Below, in pieces: positions 1-6,844 of a stretch of DNA of 10,462 nt (its first letter is position 1; each line of letters starts with the position of its first letter). The notes below the pieces were generated by a model, which made no database searches, was not told the DNA's origin, and worked only from the letters and a program-made list of their open reading frames with translations. This DNA is from Actinomycetes bacterium (GTDB lineage: Bacteria; Actinomycetota; Acidimicrobiia; Acidimicrobiales; RAAP-2), in contig JAJXXB010000039.1 of the NCBI GenBank assembly GCA_021781315.1, positions 1 to 10,462 of the forward strand, in the 5' to 3' direction. The position numbers and the translations under genes are program-made.

Positions 1-17
1 GTCTGGCCGACTCGTGA
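1..17 (+). CDS. 3' tail of an unidentified upstream gene (partial)
   Basis: The first bases read in frame as Leu-Ala-Asp-Ser followed by TGA at 15-17. This stop overlaps the GTG start of cobU (14-16) as GTGA, the same joint seen at cbiB and cobQ further down the operon. That makes it likely that a co-directional gene ends here. Four residues are not enough to identify it. An earlier cobalamin gene is plausible from context only. Confidence 0.4.
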
Positions 18-511
18 TCACCCTGGTGCTCGGGGGAGCGCGGTCGGGCAAGTCGGGTGTCGCCGAGTCGCTCGCCGAGGACGCCTCGGACCCCGTCACC
101 TACCTCGCCACCGGCGTCGCGGGCGCCGACGCCGACTTCGCTCGTCGCATCGCCGAGCACCGACGGCGCCGTCCGGCGACCTGGGCGACGCTCGAGTGCG
201 GCGCGGCGCTCGTCGAGTCGCTCGCCGGACTCGAGGGGACGGTCGTGGTCGACGCGCTCGGCACGTGGCTCGCGGCCCACGACGACTTCGAGGTCGACGC
301 CAAGGCCCTCCTCGACGCGCTCGACGCGCGCTCGGGTAACTCGATCGTGGTCTCTGACGAGGTCGGACTCGGCGTGCACCCCGAGTCCGCCGTCGGCCGG
401 GCCTTTCGCGACGCGCTCGGACGGCTCAACCAGGCCGTCGCCGCGCGTGCGGACACCGTGCTGCTCGTCGTGGCCGGCTGTGTCCTCGTCGTGAAGGACA
501 CTACGCGCTGA
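14..511 (+). CDS. cobU: Adenosylcobinamide kinase / adenosylcobinamide-phosphate guanylyltransferase (CobU/CobP)
   Basis: This 165-residue cytoplasmic enzyme phosphorylates adenosylcobinamide and then transfers GMP to it, giving adenosylcobinamide-GDP, the substrate of CobS. A P-loop, GGARSGKS, lies at residues 7-14 right after the first beta strand. The segment RIAEHRRRRPATW (residues 45-57) aligns by eye with the Salmonella CobU region carrying the guanylylated histidine, so His49 is the likely counterpart. The family segments EVGLGVHPE (116-124), GRLNQ (136-140) and LLVVAG (150-155) are all present. The length is close to the usual 170-180 residues. The GTG start at 14 overlaps an upstream stop, and the stop overlaps the cobS ATG by one base (TGATG), so coupled translation is likely. 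Function is confident from motifs and neighbours. Confidence 0.95.
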   Translation: MITLVLGGARSGKSGVAESLAEDASDPVTYLATGVAGADADFARRIAEHRRRRPATWATLECGAALVESLAGLEGTVVVDALGTWLAAHDDFEVDAKALLDALDARSGNSIVVSDEVGLGVHPESAVGRAFRDALGRLNQAVAARADTVLLVVAGCVLVVKDTTR

Positions 512-1218
512 TGCGCCGCGCCTTCTCCTTCCTCACGATCCTTGGCGGGTCGGATGAGCCCACGCCGACGACCTTCGCGTGGTTCCCGCTCGTGGGCGCC
601 GTGATCGGCCTGGTGGTCGGCGTGCTGTGGTGGGTGAGCGCCCGCCACGCCTCGCCCCTGCTCGCGGGCGCCGTGGCGCTCGTCGCTGACCTCGCCGTCA
701 CCGGTCTGTTGCACGTTGACGGGCTCGCCGACGCCGGTGACGGCCTGCTCGCACCGATGACCCGCGAGCGACGCCTCGCGGTGATGGCCGACCCCGCGAT
801 CGGCGCCTTCGGGGCGGTCAGCGTGGTCGCGGTCTTGCTCGTGCGCCTGGCCGCCTTTGCCTCGGCGCGACCGGCGCCCTTCATCGTCGCGGCGCTGTGG
901 TGCGCGTCGCGCACCGCGATGGTCGTCATCACCCAGGTCCTGCCCTACGCGCGCGAGGGCGGGATCGTGGGTGCCTTCCTCGGCCGCCGCCACCGCGTGG
1001 TGCTCGTCGGCTCGATGGTCATCGGGCTCGCCGGGTCAGTGGCGCTCGGCGCGCGCTGCGGGCTCCACGGGGTGCTGAGCGTGCTCGGCGCGCTGCTCGG
1101 CGCCACGCTCGCCGCCGCGCTCGCCGCGCGGCGACTGGGCGGCTACACCGGTGACGTGCTCGGGGCGAGCGGGGTCGTAGGCGAGACGCTGGGGCTGGTC
1201 GTATGGGCGCTGCGGTGA
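511..1218 (+). CDS. cobS: Adenosylcobinamide-GDP ribazoletransferase (cobalamin-5'-phosphate synthase, CobS)
   Basis: This integral membrane enzyme joins adenosylcobinamide-GDP with alpha-ribazole (phosphate) to complete the nucleotide loop of cobalamin. The 235-residue protein is slightly shorter than the usual 245-260. It has about six to seven hydrophobic segments (roughly residues 24-42, 48-65, 98-115, 121-140, 162-180, 184-204 and 219-232). The family signature HVDGLADAGDG is at 68-78, with acidic residues suited to metal and pyrophosphate binding. The C-terminal GGYTGDVLGA is at 210-219, followed by the conserved Glu of VVGET. The ATG overlaps the cobU stop by one base. A loose AAGGA lies 12 nt upstream (494-498), so initiation probably relies on coupling. 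Its 3' end overlaps cbiB. Confidence 0.95.
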   Translation: MRRAFSFLTILGGSDEPTPTTFAWFPLVGAVIGLVVGVLWWVSARHASPLLAGAVALVADLAVTGLLHVDGLADAGDGLLAPMTRERRLAVMADPAIGAFGAVSVVAVLLVRLAAFASARPAPFIVAALWCASRTAMVVITQVLPYAREGGIVGAFLGRRHRVVLVGSMVIGLAGSVALGARCGLHGVLSVLGALLGATLAAALAARRLGGYTGDVLGASGVVGETLGLVVWALR

Positions 1219-2138
1219 CGCGATCGCGGCGTCTCGTCGGCGCCGCGCTCGGTCTCGGTCTCGACCGGCTGCTCGGCGAGCCCCCCACGCGATGGCACCC
1301 CCTCGTGCACTTCGGTCGGTTGATGGACGCGATCGAGGGGCGGCTCTACCGCGACGAGCGCGCCGCGGGGGTCGGCTACGCCGGCGCCGGGCTCGCGATC
1401 GGGGTGCTCGCGGGACGTCTCGTCACCTCGAGCGCACTCGCGACGGCCCTCAGCGTCGGCGGTCGCTCACTCGCCTCGAGCGCGACGGCCGTCGCTATCC
1501 CCCTCGAAGCGGGGGACCTCGACGCGGCCCGTGCGAGGCTCACCGCGCTGGTCGGCCGGGACCCGCGTGACCTCGGCGAGGCCGAGGTGGCCCGCGCCGT
1601 CGTCGAGTCGCTCGCCGAGAACACGGTCGACGCCATCGTCGCCCCGGCGCTCTTCGCGGCCGTCTTCGGCGCGCGCGGCGCCCTCGGCTATCGCGCGATC
1701 AACACGATGGACGCGATGGTCGGGCACCGCTCCGCGCGCTATCGCCGCTTCGGCACCGCCGCCGCTCGCCTCGACGACGTCGCCAACTGGGTGCCCGCGA
1801 GGGTCACCGCCCTCCTCGTCGCGATGGTGCGCCCGCGCTGCGCACGAGCGGTGCTTCGCGCCGTGCGCGACCAGGCGCCGGCCCACCCCTCACCGAACTC
1901 CGGGGTCGCCGAGGCCGCCTTCGCGGCCGCCCTCGGGCTCACCCTCGGCGGACGCAACGTCTACGGTGACCGCGTCGAGGTCCGGCCCCCGCTCGGCACG
2001 GGTCGCCGCGCGCGCGCCGGCGACATCGAGGCCGCGCGCCGGCTCAGTCGCGACGTGACCGCCGCCCTCGGGCTCGGGCTCGTCGCCGCGGCGGCCCTCG
2101 TCACCCGGCGTCGATCGAGGGAGGCGTCGTGGGCCTGA
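1215..2138 (+). CDS. cbiB: Adenosylcobinamide-phosphate synthase (CbiB/CobD-type membrane protein)
   Basis: CbiB attaches (R)-1-amino-2-propanol phosphate, the CobD product, to the propionate f side chain of adenosylcobyric acid. The 307-residue protein (from GTG 1215) shows the family landmarks: DRLLGEPPTRWHPLVHFG (17-34), ESLAENTVDAIVAPALF (131-147), AINTMDAMVGHRS (161-173), RLDDVANWVPAR (185-196) and HPSPNSG near 224-230. Several hydrophobic stretches fit a membrane protein. I chose GTG 1215 because it forms the 4-nt GTGA overlap with the cobS stop that recurs in this operon. An in-frame ATG at 1203 would add four residues (311 aa) and overlap cobS by 16 nt, and it cannot be excluded. The 3' end overlaps the cobD-like gene by 10 nt. 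In some nomenclatures this protein is called CobD. Confidence 0.94.
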   Translation: MTRSRRLVGAALGLGLDRLLGEPPTRWHPLVHFGRLMDAIEGRLYRDERAAGVGYAGAGLAIGVLAGRLVTSSALATALSVGGRSLASSATAVAIPLEAGDLDAARARLTALVGRDPRDLGEAEVARAVVESLAENTVDAIVAPALFAAVFGARGALGYRAINTMDAMVGHRSARYRRFGTAAARLDDVANWVPARVTALLVAMVRPRCARAVLRAVRDQAPAHPSPNSGVAEAAFAAALGLTLGGRNVYGDRVEVRPPLGTGRRARAGDIEAARRLSRDVTAALGLGLVAAAALVTRRRSREASWA

Positions 2139-3028
2139 CCCCGGCCACTCACGGCGGCGACGGGGCCGCGATCGCGCGCACCCTGGGCGTGGCGGTCGGC
2201 GACGTCCTCGACCTCTCCCAGTCGCTCAACCCGGTGGCACCCGACCCGCGGCCGACGGTCGCGCGTCACCTCGACGCCCTCGGGCGCTACCCCGACCCGC
2301 GACCCGCGACCGCCGCGCTCGCCGAGGTGATGGGGGTGGCGAGGGAGCGATTGCTCCTCACCAACGGCGGCGCCGAGGCGATCACACTCGTCGCCGCGCG
2401 ACTCGGCGGCACCGTCGAGGAGCCGGAGTTCGCGCTGCACCCGCGAACCGGTGGGCCGCGGTGGCGTTCGAACCCGCACAACCCGACGGGAAGGCTCGCG
2501 CCCGCTGCCGAGCGAGCCGGCGTCTGGGACGAGGCCTTCTACCCGATGGCGACGGGGACCTGGACCCGCGGCGACGACGCGGTGGTCGTCGGCTCGCTCA
2601 CCAAGCTGCTCGCCTGCCCGGGCCTGCGGGTCGGCTACGTGCTCGCCGACCCCGAGCTCATCGAGCGGTGCCGGCGGGCCCAGCCGACCTGGTCGCTCAA
2701 CGGGCTCGCCGGTGAGTCCCTCGCCGACCTGCTCGCGCCGATCGACCTCGCGGCCACCGCGGCGGGGATCGCCGCGCTGCGCGACGACCTCGTCGCCCTG
2801 CTCGCGCGCTACGGCCTGGTCGCCGCGCCTTCGGACGCGAACTGGGTCCTCGTTGAGCGCCCGGGTCTGCGTGACGCGTTGCTCGAGTCACTGGTCGTCA
2901 CCCGTGACTGCGCCAACTTCGGAATGCCCGGGGTCGTGCGCATCGCCGTGCCCGACGAGGCCGGGCTCGCCCGCCTCGAGGCGGCCCTCGAGGCTGCACG
3001 TCAGTGGCTCGAGGAGACAACGAACTAA
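2129..3028 (+). CDS. cobD: CobD-like PLP-dependent threonine-phosphate decarboxylase, unusually compact
   Basis: This is a fold-type I PLP enzyme of the histidinol-phosphate aminotransferase-like group. In this operon it most likely decarboxylates L-threonine O-3-phosphate to aminopropanol phosphate for CbiB. Visible landmarks are the N-terminal THGG (7-10), RYPDP (53-57), TNGGAEAI (78-85), NPHNPTG (115-121), DEAF (134-137) and SLTKLLACPGLRVGY (156-170), where Lys159 should form the PLP aldimine. A C-terminal RIAVP (271-275) supplies the likely carboxylate/phosphate-binding arginine. At 299 residues it is well below the roughly 350-365 of characterised CobD proteins. Most of the loss lies between the TNGG and NPHNPTG motifs. 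The GTG start is supported by AGGGAGG at 2118-2124, four bases upstream. The substrate assignment rests on context. Confidence 0.85.
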   Translation: MGLTPATHGGDGAAIARTLGVAVGDVLDLSQSLNPVAPDPRPTVARHLDALGRYPDPRPATAALAEVMGVARERLLLTNGGAEAITLVAARLGGTVEEPEFALHPRTGGPRWRSNPHNPTGRLAPAAERAGVWDEAFYPMATGTWTRGDDAVVVGSLTKLLACPGLRVGYVLADPELIERCRRAQPTWSLNGLAGESLADLLAPIDLAATAAGIAALRDDLVALLARYGLVAAPSDANWVLVERPGLRDALLESLVVTRDCANFGMPGVVRIAVPDEAGLARLEAALEAARQWLEETTN

Positions 3029-3037
3029 TCCGAAATG

Positions 3038-3052
3038 AAGAAGGAGATACGT
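3038..3052 (+). promoter_or_regulatory. Strong Shine-Dalgarno sequence and spacer of cobT
   Basis: The stretch AAGAAGGAGATACGT directly precedes ATG 3053. AAGGAG at 3041-3046 is highly complementary to the 16S rRNA 3' end, and the spacer to the ATG is six bases. This decides the cobT start: an in-frame ATG at 3035 would place the Shine-Dalgarno sequence inside the coding region and lacks one of its own at normal spacing. The surrounding 3020-3060 stretch is clearly more AT-rich than the rest of the operon, consistent with an unstructured, efficiently initiated site. Confidence 0.8.
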
Positions 3053-4123
3053 ATGAACAGCACAGGATCGTTAGACGAGCTGATCACTCGAATTATGCCG
3101 TTGGACGACGCGGCGGCCGAGGCGGCGCGAGCCCTGCAGGGCCGACTCACGAAGCCGGCCGGTTCGCTCGGCCTGCTCGAGTCGGTCGGGATCCAGCTCG
3201 CCGCGATCGCCGGTGTCTGCCCGCCGCCGGTGCCCGCGTCGGCGACGATCTGCGTCTTCGCCGGTGACCACGGGGTCACCCTCGCCGGAGTCACCCCGTG
3301 GCCGAGCGAGGTCACCGCTCAGATGGTGGCGAACTTCTGTGCCGGTGGTGCGGCGATCAACGTGCTCGCGCGTCACGCGGGGGCGGACGTCACCGTCGTG
3401 GACGTCGGGGTGGCCACGCCCATCCCCGGCGACGCCGCGGGCCTGGTACGTCGAAACGTGGCGCTCGGGACGAAGAACCTCGCCGTCGAGGCGGCGATGA
3501 GCCCCGAGGAGACCCGCGCGGCGCTGGCCGTGGGCGCGGACGTCGCGCGCGAGGCAGTCGCGGCCGGGGCCCAGCTGCTCGCGACCGGTGACATGGGCAT
3601 CGGCAACACGACACCCTCCGCGGCCCTGATCGCGGCCCTGACGGGCGCGAGCCCGAGCGAGGTCACCGGCCGCGGCACCGGCATCGACGACGAGACCTGG
3701 CGACGCAAGGTCGAGGTCATCACCGGTGCGCTCGCACGCCTCGCGCCCGGTGCGGCGCCCATCGAGGTGCTCGGCGAGGTCGGGGGACTGGAGATCGCGG
3801 CGCTCGCGGGGTTCATCCTCGCCGGCGCGGCCGCGCGCGTGCCGGTCGTGATCGACGGCGTGATCGCGGTCGCGGCCGCTACGGTGGCCGCGGCGATGGC
3901 CCCCGAGGTCACGGGCTACCTCATCGGCGGACACCGCTCCAGTGAGCCGGGGGCGACCGTCGCCCTGGCCCACCTCGGGGTCACGCCCTTGCTCGACCTC
4001 AACCTGCGCCTCGGCGAGGGCAGCGGCGCCGCGCTCGCCGTGCCGATCGTCCAGGCGGCGGCGAAGATCCTGGGCGAGATGGCGACCTTCGAGTCGGCCG
4101 GGGTGAGCGAGCGCGACGCGTGA
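3053..4123 (+). CDS. cobT: Nicotinate-nucleotide--dimethylbenzimidazole phosphoribosyltransferase (CobT)
   Basis: CobT transfers phosphoribose from nicotinate mononucleotide to a lower-ligand base such as 5,6-dimethylbenzimidazole, making the alpha-ribotide that CobS consumes. From ATG 3053 the protein is 356 residues, the family's normal length. Characteristic segments are GRLTKPAGSLG (30-40), FAGDHGV (69-75), ATGDMGIGNTTPSA (177-190), GRGTGID (206-212), EVGGLEIAALAG (242-253), IGGHRSSEPG (291-300) and LRLGEGSGAALA (318-329). Glu322 in the last segment corresponds to the catalytic glutamate of Salmonella CobT. The start was chosen from the Shine-Dalgarno sequence at 3041-3046. This is the only gene of the operon set off from its predecessor (24-nt gap). 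Its stop overlaps the cobQ GTG by 4 nt. The sequence alone does not tell which benzimidazole or purine base is used. Confidence 0.96.
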   Translation: MNSTGSLDELITRIMPLDDAAAEAARALQGRLTKPAGSLGLLESVGIQLAAIAGVCPPPVPASATICVFAGDHGVTLAGVTPWPSEVTAQMVANFCAGGAAINVLARHAGADVTVVDVGVATPIPGDAAGLVRRNVALGTKNLAVEAAMSPEETRAALAVGADVAREAVAAGAQLLATGDMGIGNTTPSAALIAALTGASPSEVTGRGTGIDDETWRRKVEVITGALARLAPGAAPIEVLGEVGGLEIAALAGFILAGAAARVPVVIDGVIAVAAATVAAAMAPEVTGYLIGGHRSSEPGATVALAHLGVTPLLDLNLRLGEGSGAALAVPIVQAAAKILGEMATFESAGVSERDA

Positions 4124-5646
4124 ACGGCTCGCTGCTCGTGCTCGGGACCTCCTCGGGTGCCGGCAAGTCGACGGTCGTCACGGGGCTCTGTCGGTCGCTG
4201 CGCCGCCGCGGGATCGCCGTCGCGCCCTTCAAGGCCCAGAACATGTCACTCAACTCCTACGTCACGAGCGAGAACGGCGAGATGGGCCGCGCCCAGGTCG
4301 TCCAGGCGCGCGCCGCGCGCGTCGAGCCCGAGGTGCGAATGAACCCGGTGCTGCTGAAGCCGGGCTCGGACGTCGCGAGCCAGCTCGTGGTGCTGGGTCA
4401 GCCCGCCGGCGAGCTCGACGGCGAGCGCTGGCGCGCCAAGAGCGACCTGCTCGAGCTCGTCGTCGAGGCCCACGACGACCTGCGTCGTCGCTTCGATGTG
4501 GTGATCTGCGAGGGCGCCGGCAGTCCGGCCGAGATCAATCTGCGCGCCAGTGACATCGTGAACCTCGGGTTCGCCGCGGCGGCGAGGGTCCCCGCGATCC
4601 TCGTCGGCGACATCGACCGCGGCGGGGTCTTCGCGAGCCTCGTCGGGACCCTCGCCGTGCTCGACGGTGCCGATCAGGACCTCGTGCGTGGCTTCGTGAT
4701 CAACAAGTTCCGCGGGACCCGGGCGCTGCTCGAGGACGGTCTCGAGCGACTGGTCGCGATGACGGACCGTCCCGTGCTGGGGGTCCTGCCCGTGCTTCCT
4801 GGGCGTGAGGTCGACACCGAGGACATGACGGACTTCTCGTCCTGGGCCGACGGTCCCGCCCCCCTCGGTGCGGACGTGCTGGTGATCGGGGTCGTGGCCC
4901 TGCCGCGGGCCTCGAACCTGACCGATCTCGACCCCCTCGTCGACGAGCCGGGGGTCATCGTGCGCGCGCTGCACCGGCCCGAGTCGATGGCGGGCTGTGA
5001 CCTGGTGATCCTGCCGGGCACGCGCGCGACGGTGTCGGACCTCGGGTGGCTGCGGGCGCGGGGCTTTGAGTCCGCCCTCGCGCGTCGCGCGGCGTCGGGC
5101 GGGCCGATCATGGGCATCTGCGGTGGCTACCAGATGCTCGGGCGCGAGATCGTCGACGGGGTCGAGAGCGCCAGTGGACGCGTCGACGGCCTCGGGCTGT
5201 TGGCGGTGCGCACCGAGTTCACCTCGCGCAAGGTGCTGGCGCGTCCAACCGCGCGTCTCGCCGACGGCACGACGGTCTCGGGCTACCAGATCCACCACGG
5301 GGTCGTCACGCGCGAGGCCGGTGAGAGCCTCGTCGGCGACGAGGGCTGCGTCGTGGGCGCGGTCTCGGGCACGACCTGGCACGGGCTCTTCGAGAACGAC
5401 CAGTGGCGTCGCTCCTTTCTCACCGAGCTCGCGCGCGTCAACGACAAGCGCGTCGTCGTCTCACCCTCGACCTGCTTCGAGGACCGTCGCGAGGCCCGCA
5501 TCGAGGCGCTAGCCGACCTCGTCGATGAGCACCTCGACGTGGGTGCCCTGCTCCAACTCCTCGAGCGCGGCGTCGCCAGGCGCGCACCGGCGCGGGTGCG
5601 TCTCGCCCTCGACGCGCCTCAGTCGTCGCCGAGCGAGCGCCAGTAG
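4120..5646 (+). CDS. cobQ: Cobyric acid synthase, glutamine-hydrolysing (CobQ/CbiP)
   Basis: CobQ performs the ATP- and glutamine-dependent amidation of side chains b, d, e and g of adenosylcobyrinic acid a,c-diamide, giving adenosylcobyric acid. It has 508 residues, typical for the family. The N-terminal synthetase domain has a modified P-loop GTSSGAGKST (9-18), FKAQNMSLNSY (37-47), EGAGSPAEINLR (131-142), GDIDRGGVFAS (163-173) and NKFRG (195-199). The C-terminal class I-type amidotransferase domain has LPGTRATVSDLGWLR (298-312), GICGGYQMLG (332-341) with nucleophile Cys334, SGYQIHHG (387-394) and TWHGLFEND (419-427) with His421. The GTG start overlaps the cobT stop as GTGA. The last 28 nt overlap the 3' end of the convergent FhuF-like gene. 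Confidence 0.96.
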   Translation: MNGSLLVLGTSSGAGKSTVVTGLCRSLRRRGIAVAPFKAQNMSLNSYVTSENGEMGRAQVVQARAARVEPEVRMNPVLLKPGSDVASQLVVLGQPAGELDGERWRAKSDLLELVVEAHDDLRRRFDVVICEGAGSPAEINLRASDIVNLGFAAAARVPAILVGDIDRGGVFASLVGTLAVLDGADQDLVRGFVINKFRGTRALLEDGLERLVAMTDRPVLGVLPVLPGREVDTEDMTDFSSWADGPAPLGADVLVIGVVALPRASNLTDLDPLVDEPGVIVRALHRPESMAGCDLVILPGTRATVSDLGWLRARGFESALARRAASGGPIMGICGGYQMLGREIVDGVESASGRVDGLGLLAVRTEFTSRKVLARPTARLADGTTVSGYQIHHGVVTREAGESLVGDEGCVVGAVSGTTWHGLFENDQWRRSFLTELARVNDKRVVVSPSTCFEDRREARIEALADLVDEHLDVGALLQLLERGVARRAPARVRLALDAPQSSPSERQ

Positions 5647-6458
5647 GCGTCGCGACGCTCGTCACGCGGCGTTCGGCTGCAGTCGGCGCAGCGAACCGCG
5701 CCCGGGAGGCGGTCGTAGAGACAACACGTCGTTCGTTCAAAGAACCAGCCGTGTCGGGTGTCGCGTTCGACGAGCAGGTAGGACCCGAGTCCGCGCATGC
5801 TCGTCGGCGAGCGCTCGAGGAAGGACTCGCCGAGCGGGCGCACCCAGGGACCGAGCACGCCCTCGAGCGTTCGAAAGGCGACGGCGCACGAGGAAGCGAT
5901 GTTGCCCCAGAGGAGGCGTTGTCCGACGCGCGTCGTTTCGCGCACGGACGCGACGAGGGCGCTGAGGTGGGTCGTGACCACCTCGAGGAGCGCGTCGACG
6001 ACGTCCTCGCCGAGCGCGGGGTCGACGCGAAGCGCCGCCGGGTCCACCGTCGCGACGCGCGCGTCGAGGTAGGCGAGTGAGGACGGGCGGCCGCGACGTA
6101 TCGACACGGCCATCGTGGCCGGCGACGAGTCGGGCAGCACGCCCGCGACGGTGACGCACGCCACCGCGAGGGTGAAGACGCGATACGCGTAGTTCTGGAC
6201 GAACAGCGACGCGGCGACGACCGGGTCATTCGTGCCGAGCCGGCGTCCGGTGTCGCGCGTCGTCTCGGCGAGCCAGTGCGGGCTCGCGAGCAGGTCGCCA
6301 CAGCCGACCCACGCGTCATCGCGCACCGGTTCGCCGGTCGCCACGGTCGGGCGGGGCCCGACCTCAGCGCGCAGGTAGGACAGCGACGCGCCGACGAGTG
6401 CGACGGCGGCCTCGAGACTCGCCGCGGCGTCGCTTCCGCCTCGCCAGGTCAGGCTCAC
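5619..6458 (-). CDS. FhuF-like [2Fe-2S] protein (putative ferric/metal-chelate reductase)
   Basis: From GTG 6458 this is a 279-residue protein. Its C-terminus carries ERTTCCLYDRLPG (241-253) and a CADC at 257-260, that is Cys245-Cys246-x10-Cys257-x2-Cys260. This is the exact cysteine spacing of the unusual [2Fe-2S] centre described for E. coli FhuF, which reduces iron in ferric hydroxamate siderophores. The rest is helical and poorly conserved to the eye, as in FhuF and the IucA/IucC C-terminal-like proteins. No signal peptide is seen, so it is probably cytoplasmic. I chose the GTG at 6458 because it gives a GTGA overlap with the upstream gene's stop; a start at 6497 would add 13 residues and overlap by 43 nt. 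It lies antiparallel to the cob genes, with tails overlapping cobQ. The substrate is unknown: iron chelates by family, corrin cobalt as a context-based speculation. Confidence 0.8.
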   Translation of the reverse strand: MSLTWRGGSDAAASLEAAVALVGASLSYLRAEVGPRPTVATGEPVRDDAWVGCGDLLASPHWLAETTRDTGRRLGTNDPVVAASLFVQNYAYRVFTLAVACVTVAGVLPDSSPATMAVSIRRGRPSSLAYLDARVATVDPAALRVDPALGEDVVDALLEVVTTHLSALVASVRETTRVGQRLLWGNIASSCAVAFRTLEGVLGPWVRPLGESFLERSPTSMRGLGSYLLVERDTRHGWFFERTTCCLYDRLPGAVRCADCSRTPRDERRDAYWRSLGDD

Positions 6459-6844
6459 GGGTAACCACCGTCGCCCTCGAGGGGGACCCGCAGCCACGAC
6501 AACAGCGCGCGCAGCTCGTGGTAGGCGGCGAGACGCGCCTCGGCGGTCCCGTTCGCCTCGGCGAGCTCGACGGGCGCCCAGAGGCGCTCGACCATCGTCG
6601 GGCCGAGCTCGAGCAGGCCCGCGCTGCCGGTGGTCGCGTAGCGGGCGAGCACGTAGTGCGCGAGCGCCCCGACCGACAGTCCGGTCGCCTGGCCGAGCCC
6701 CCGCAGGGTCACGAGCGGGTCGAGGTTGGCGTAGAGCGCGACGTCGGACTTGAAGTTAGCGTCGGGGTCGTCACCGGCCCACGGTCCGCGGTAGCGCTCG
6801 AGGGTGACGACCTCGTTGTCGGGCTCGCGCGCGGCTCTATCCAT
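6455..6844 (-). CDS. Conserved small protein with HTH-like segment (possibly DUF6027 family)
   Basis: This 129-residue soluble protein has no signal peptide or membrane segment. It resembles, from memory, an uncharacterised actinobacterial family that I believe is labelled DUF6027; this could not be checked. Distinctive segments are GPWAGDDPDANFKSDVALY (20-38), DPLVTLRGLGQATGLS (42-57) and GLLELGPTMVERLW (77-90). Residues about 45-66 read like a helix-turn-helix (LRGLGQATGLSVGALAHYVL), so DNA binding is possible but unproven. The ATG at 6844 is preferred over upstream in-frame starts because those run antisense through cbiA and because a TANNNT element sits at leaderless spacing before it. 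Its stop overlaps the GTG of the FhuF-like gene, so the two are co-expressed. It is divergent from cbiA. Confidence 0.72.
   Translation of the reverse strand: MDRAAREPDNEVVTLERYRGPWAGDDPDANFKSDVALYANLDPLVTLRGLGQATGLSVGALAHYVLARYATTGSAGLLELGPTMVERLWAPVELAEANGTAEARLAAYHELRALLSWLRVPLEGDGGYP

Noticed and set aside
100..993. Long open frame on the minus strand antisense to cobU/cobS (about 297 codons)
   Set aside because: Composition is dominated by Arg/Ala/Gly/His in low-complexity order with no recognisable domain. It is the expected mirror of GC-rich genes.
3038..3055. Resemblance of the cobT leader (AAGAAGGAGATA then ATG) to the phage T7 gene 10 leader used in expression vectors
   Set aside because: The match is limited to about 12 bases around the Shine-Dalgarno sequence. 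The spacer differs and both flanking genes are native operon members, so this is convergence on a strong ribosome site, not vector sequence.
3071..3973. Long minus-strand open frame antisense to cobT (about 300 codons)
   Set aside because: It lies wholly within unmistakable cobT and shows no family motifs, so it is a GC-driven shadow.
4246..5382. 378-codon minus-strand open frame antisense to cobQ
   Set aside because: It is fully inside cobQ, which has complete catalytic motifs. The antisense product is Asp/Arg/His-rich and unrecognisable.
5647..5658. Perfect 12-bp palindrome GCGTCGCGACGC just after the cobQ stop
   Set aside because: It lies in the FhuF-like coding region, makes only a 4-bp stem with a tetraloop, and palindromes of this length are expected a few times per 10 kb at this GC content.
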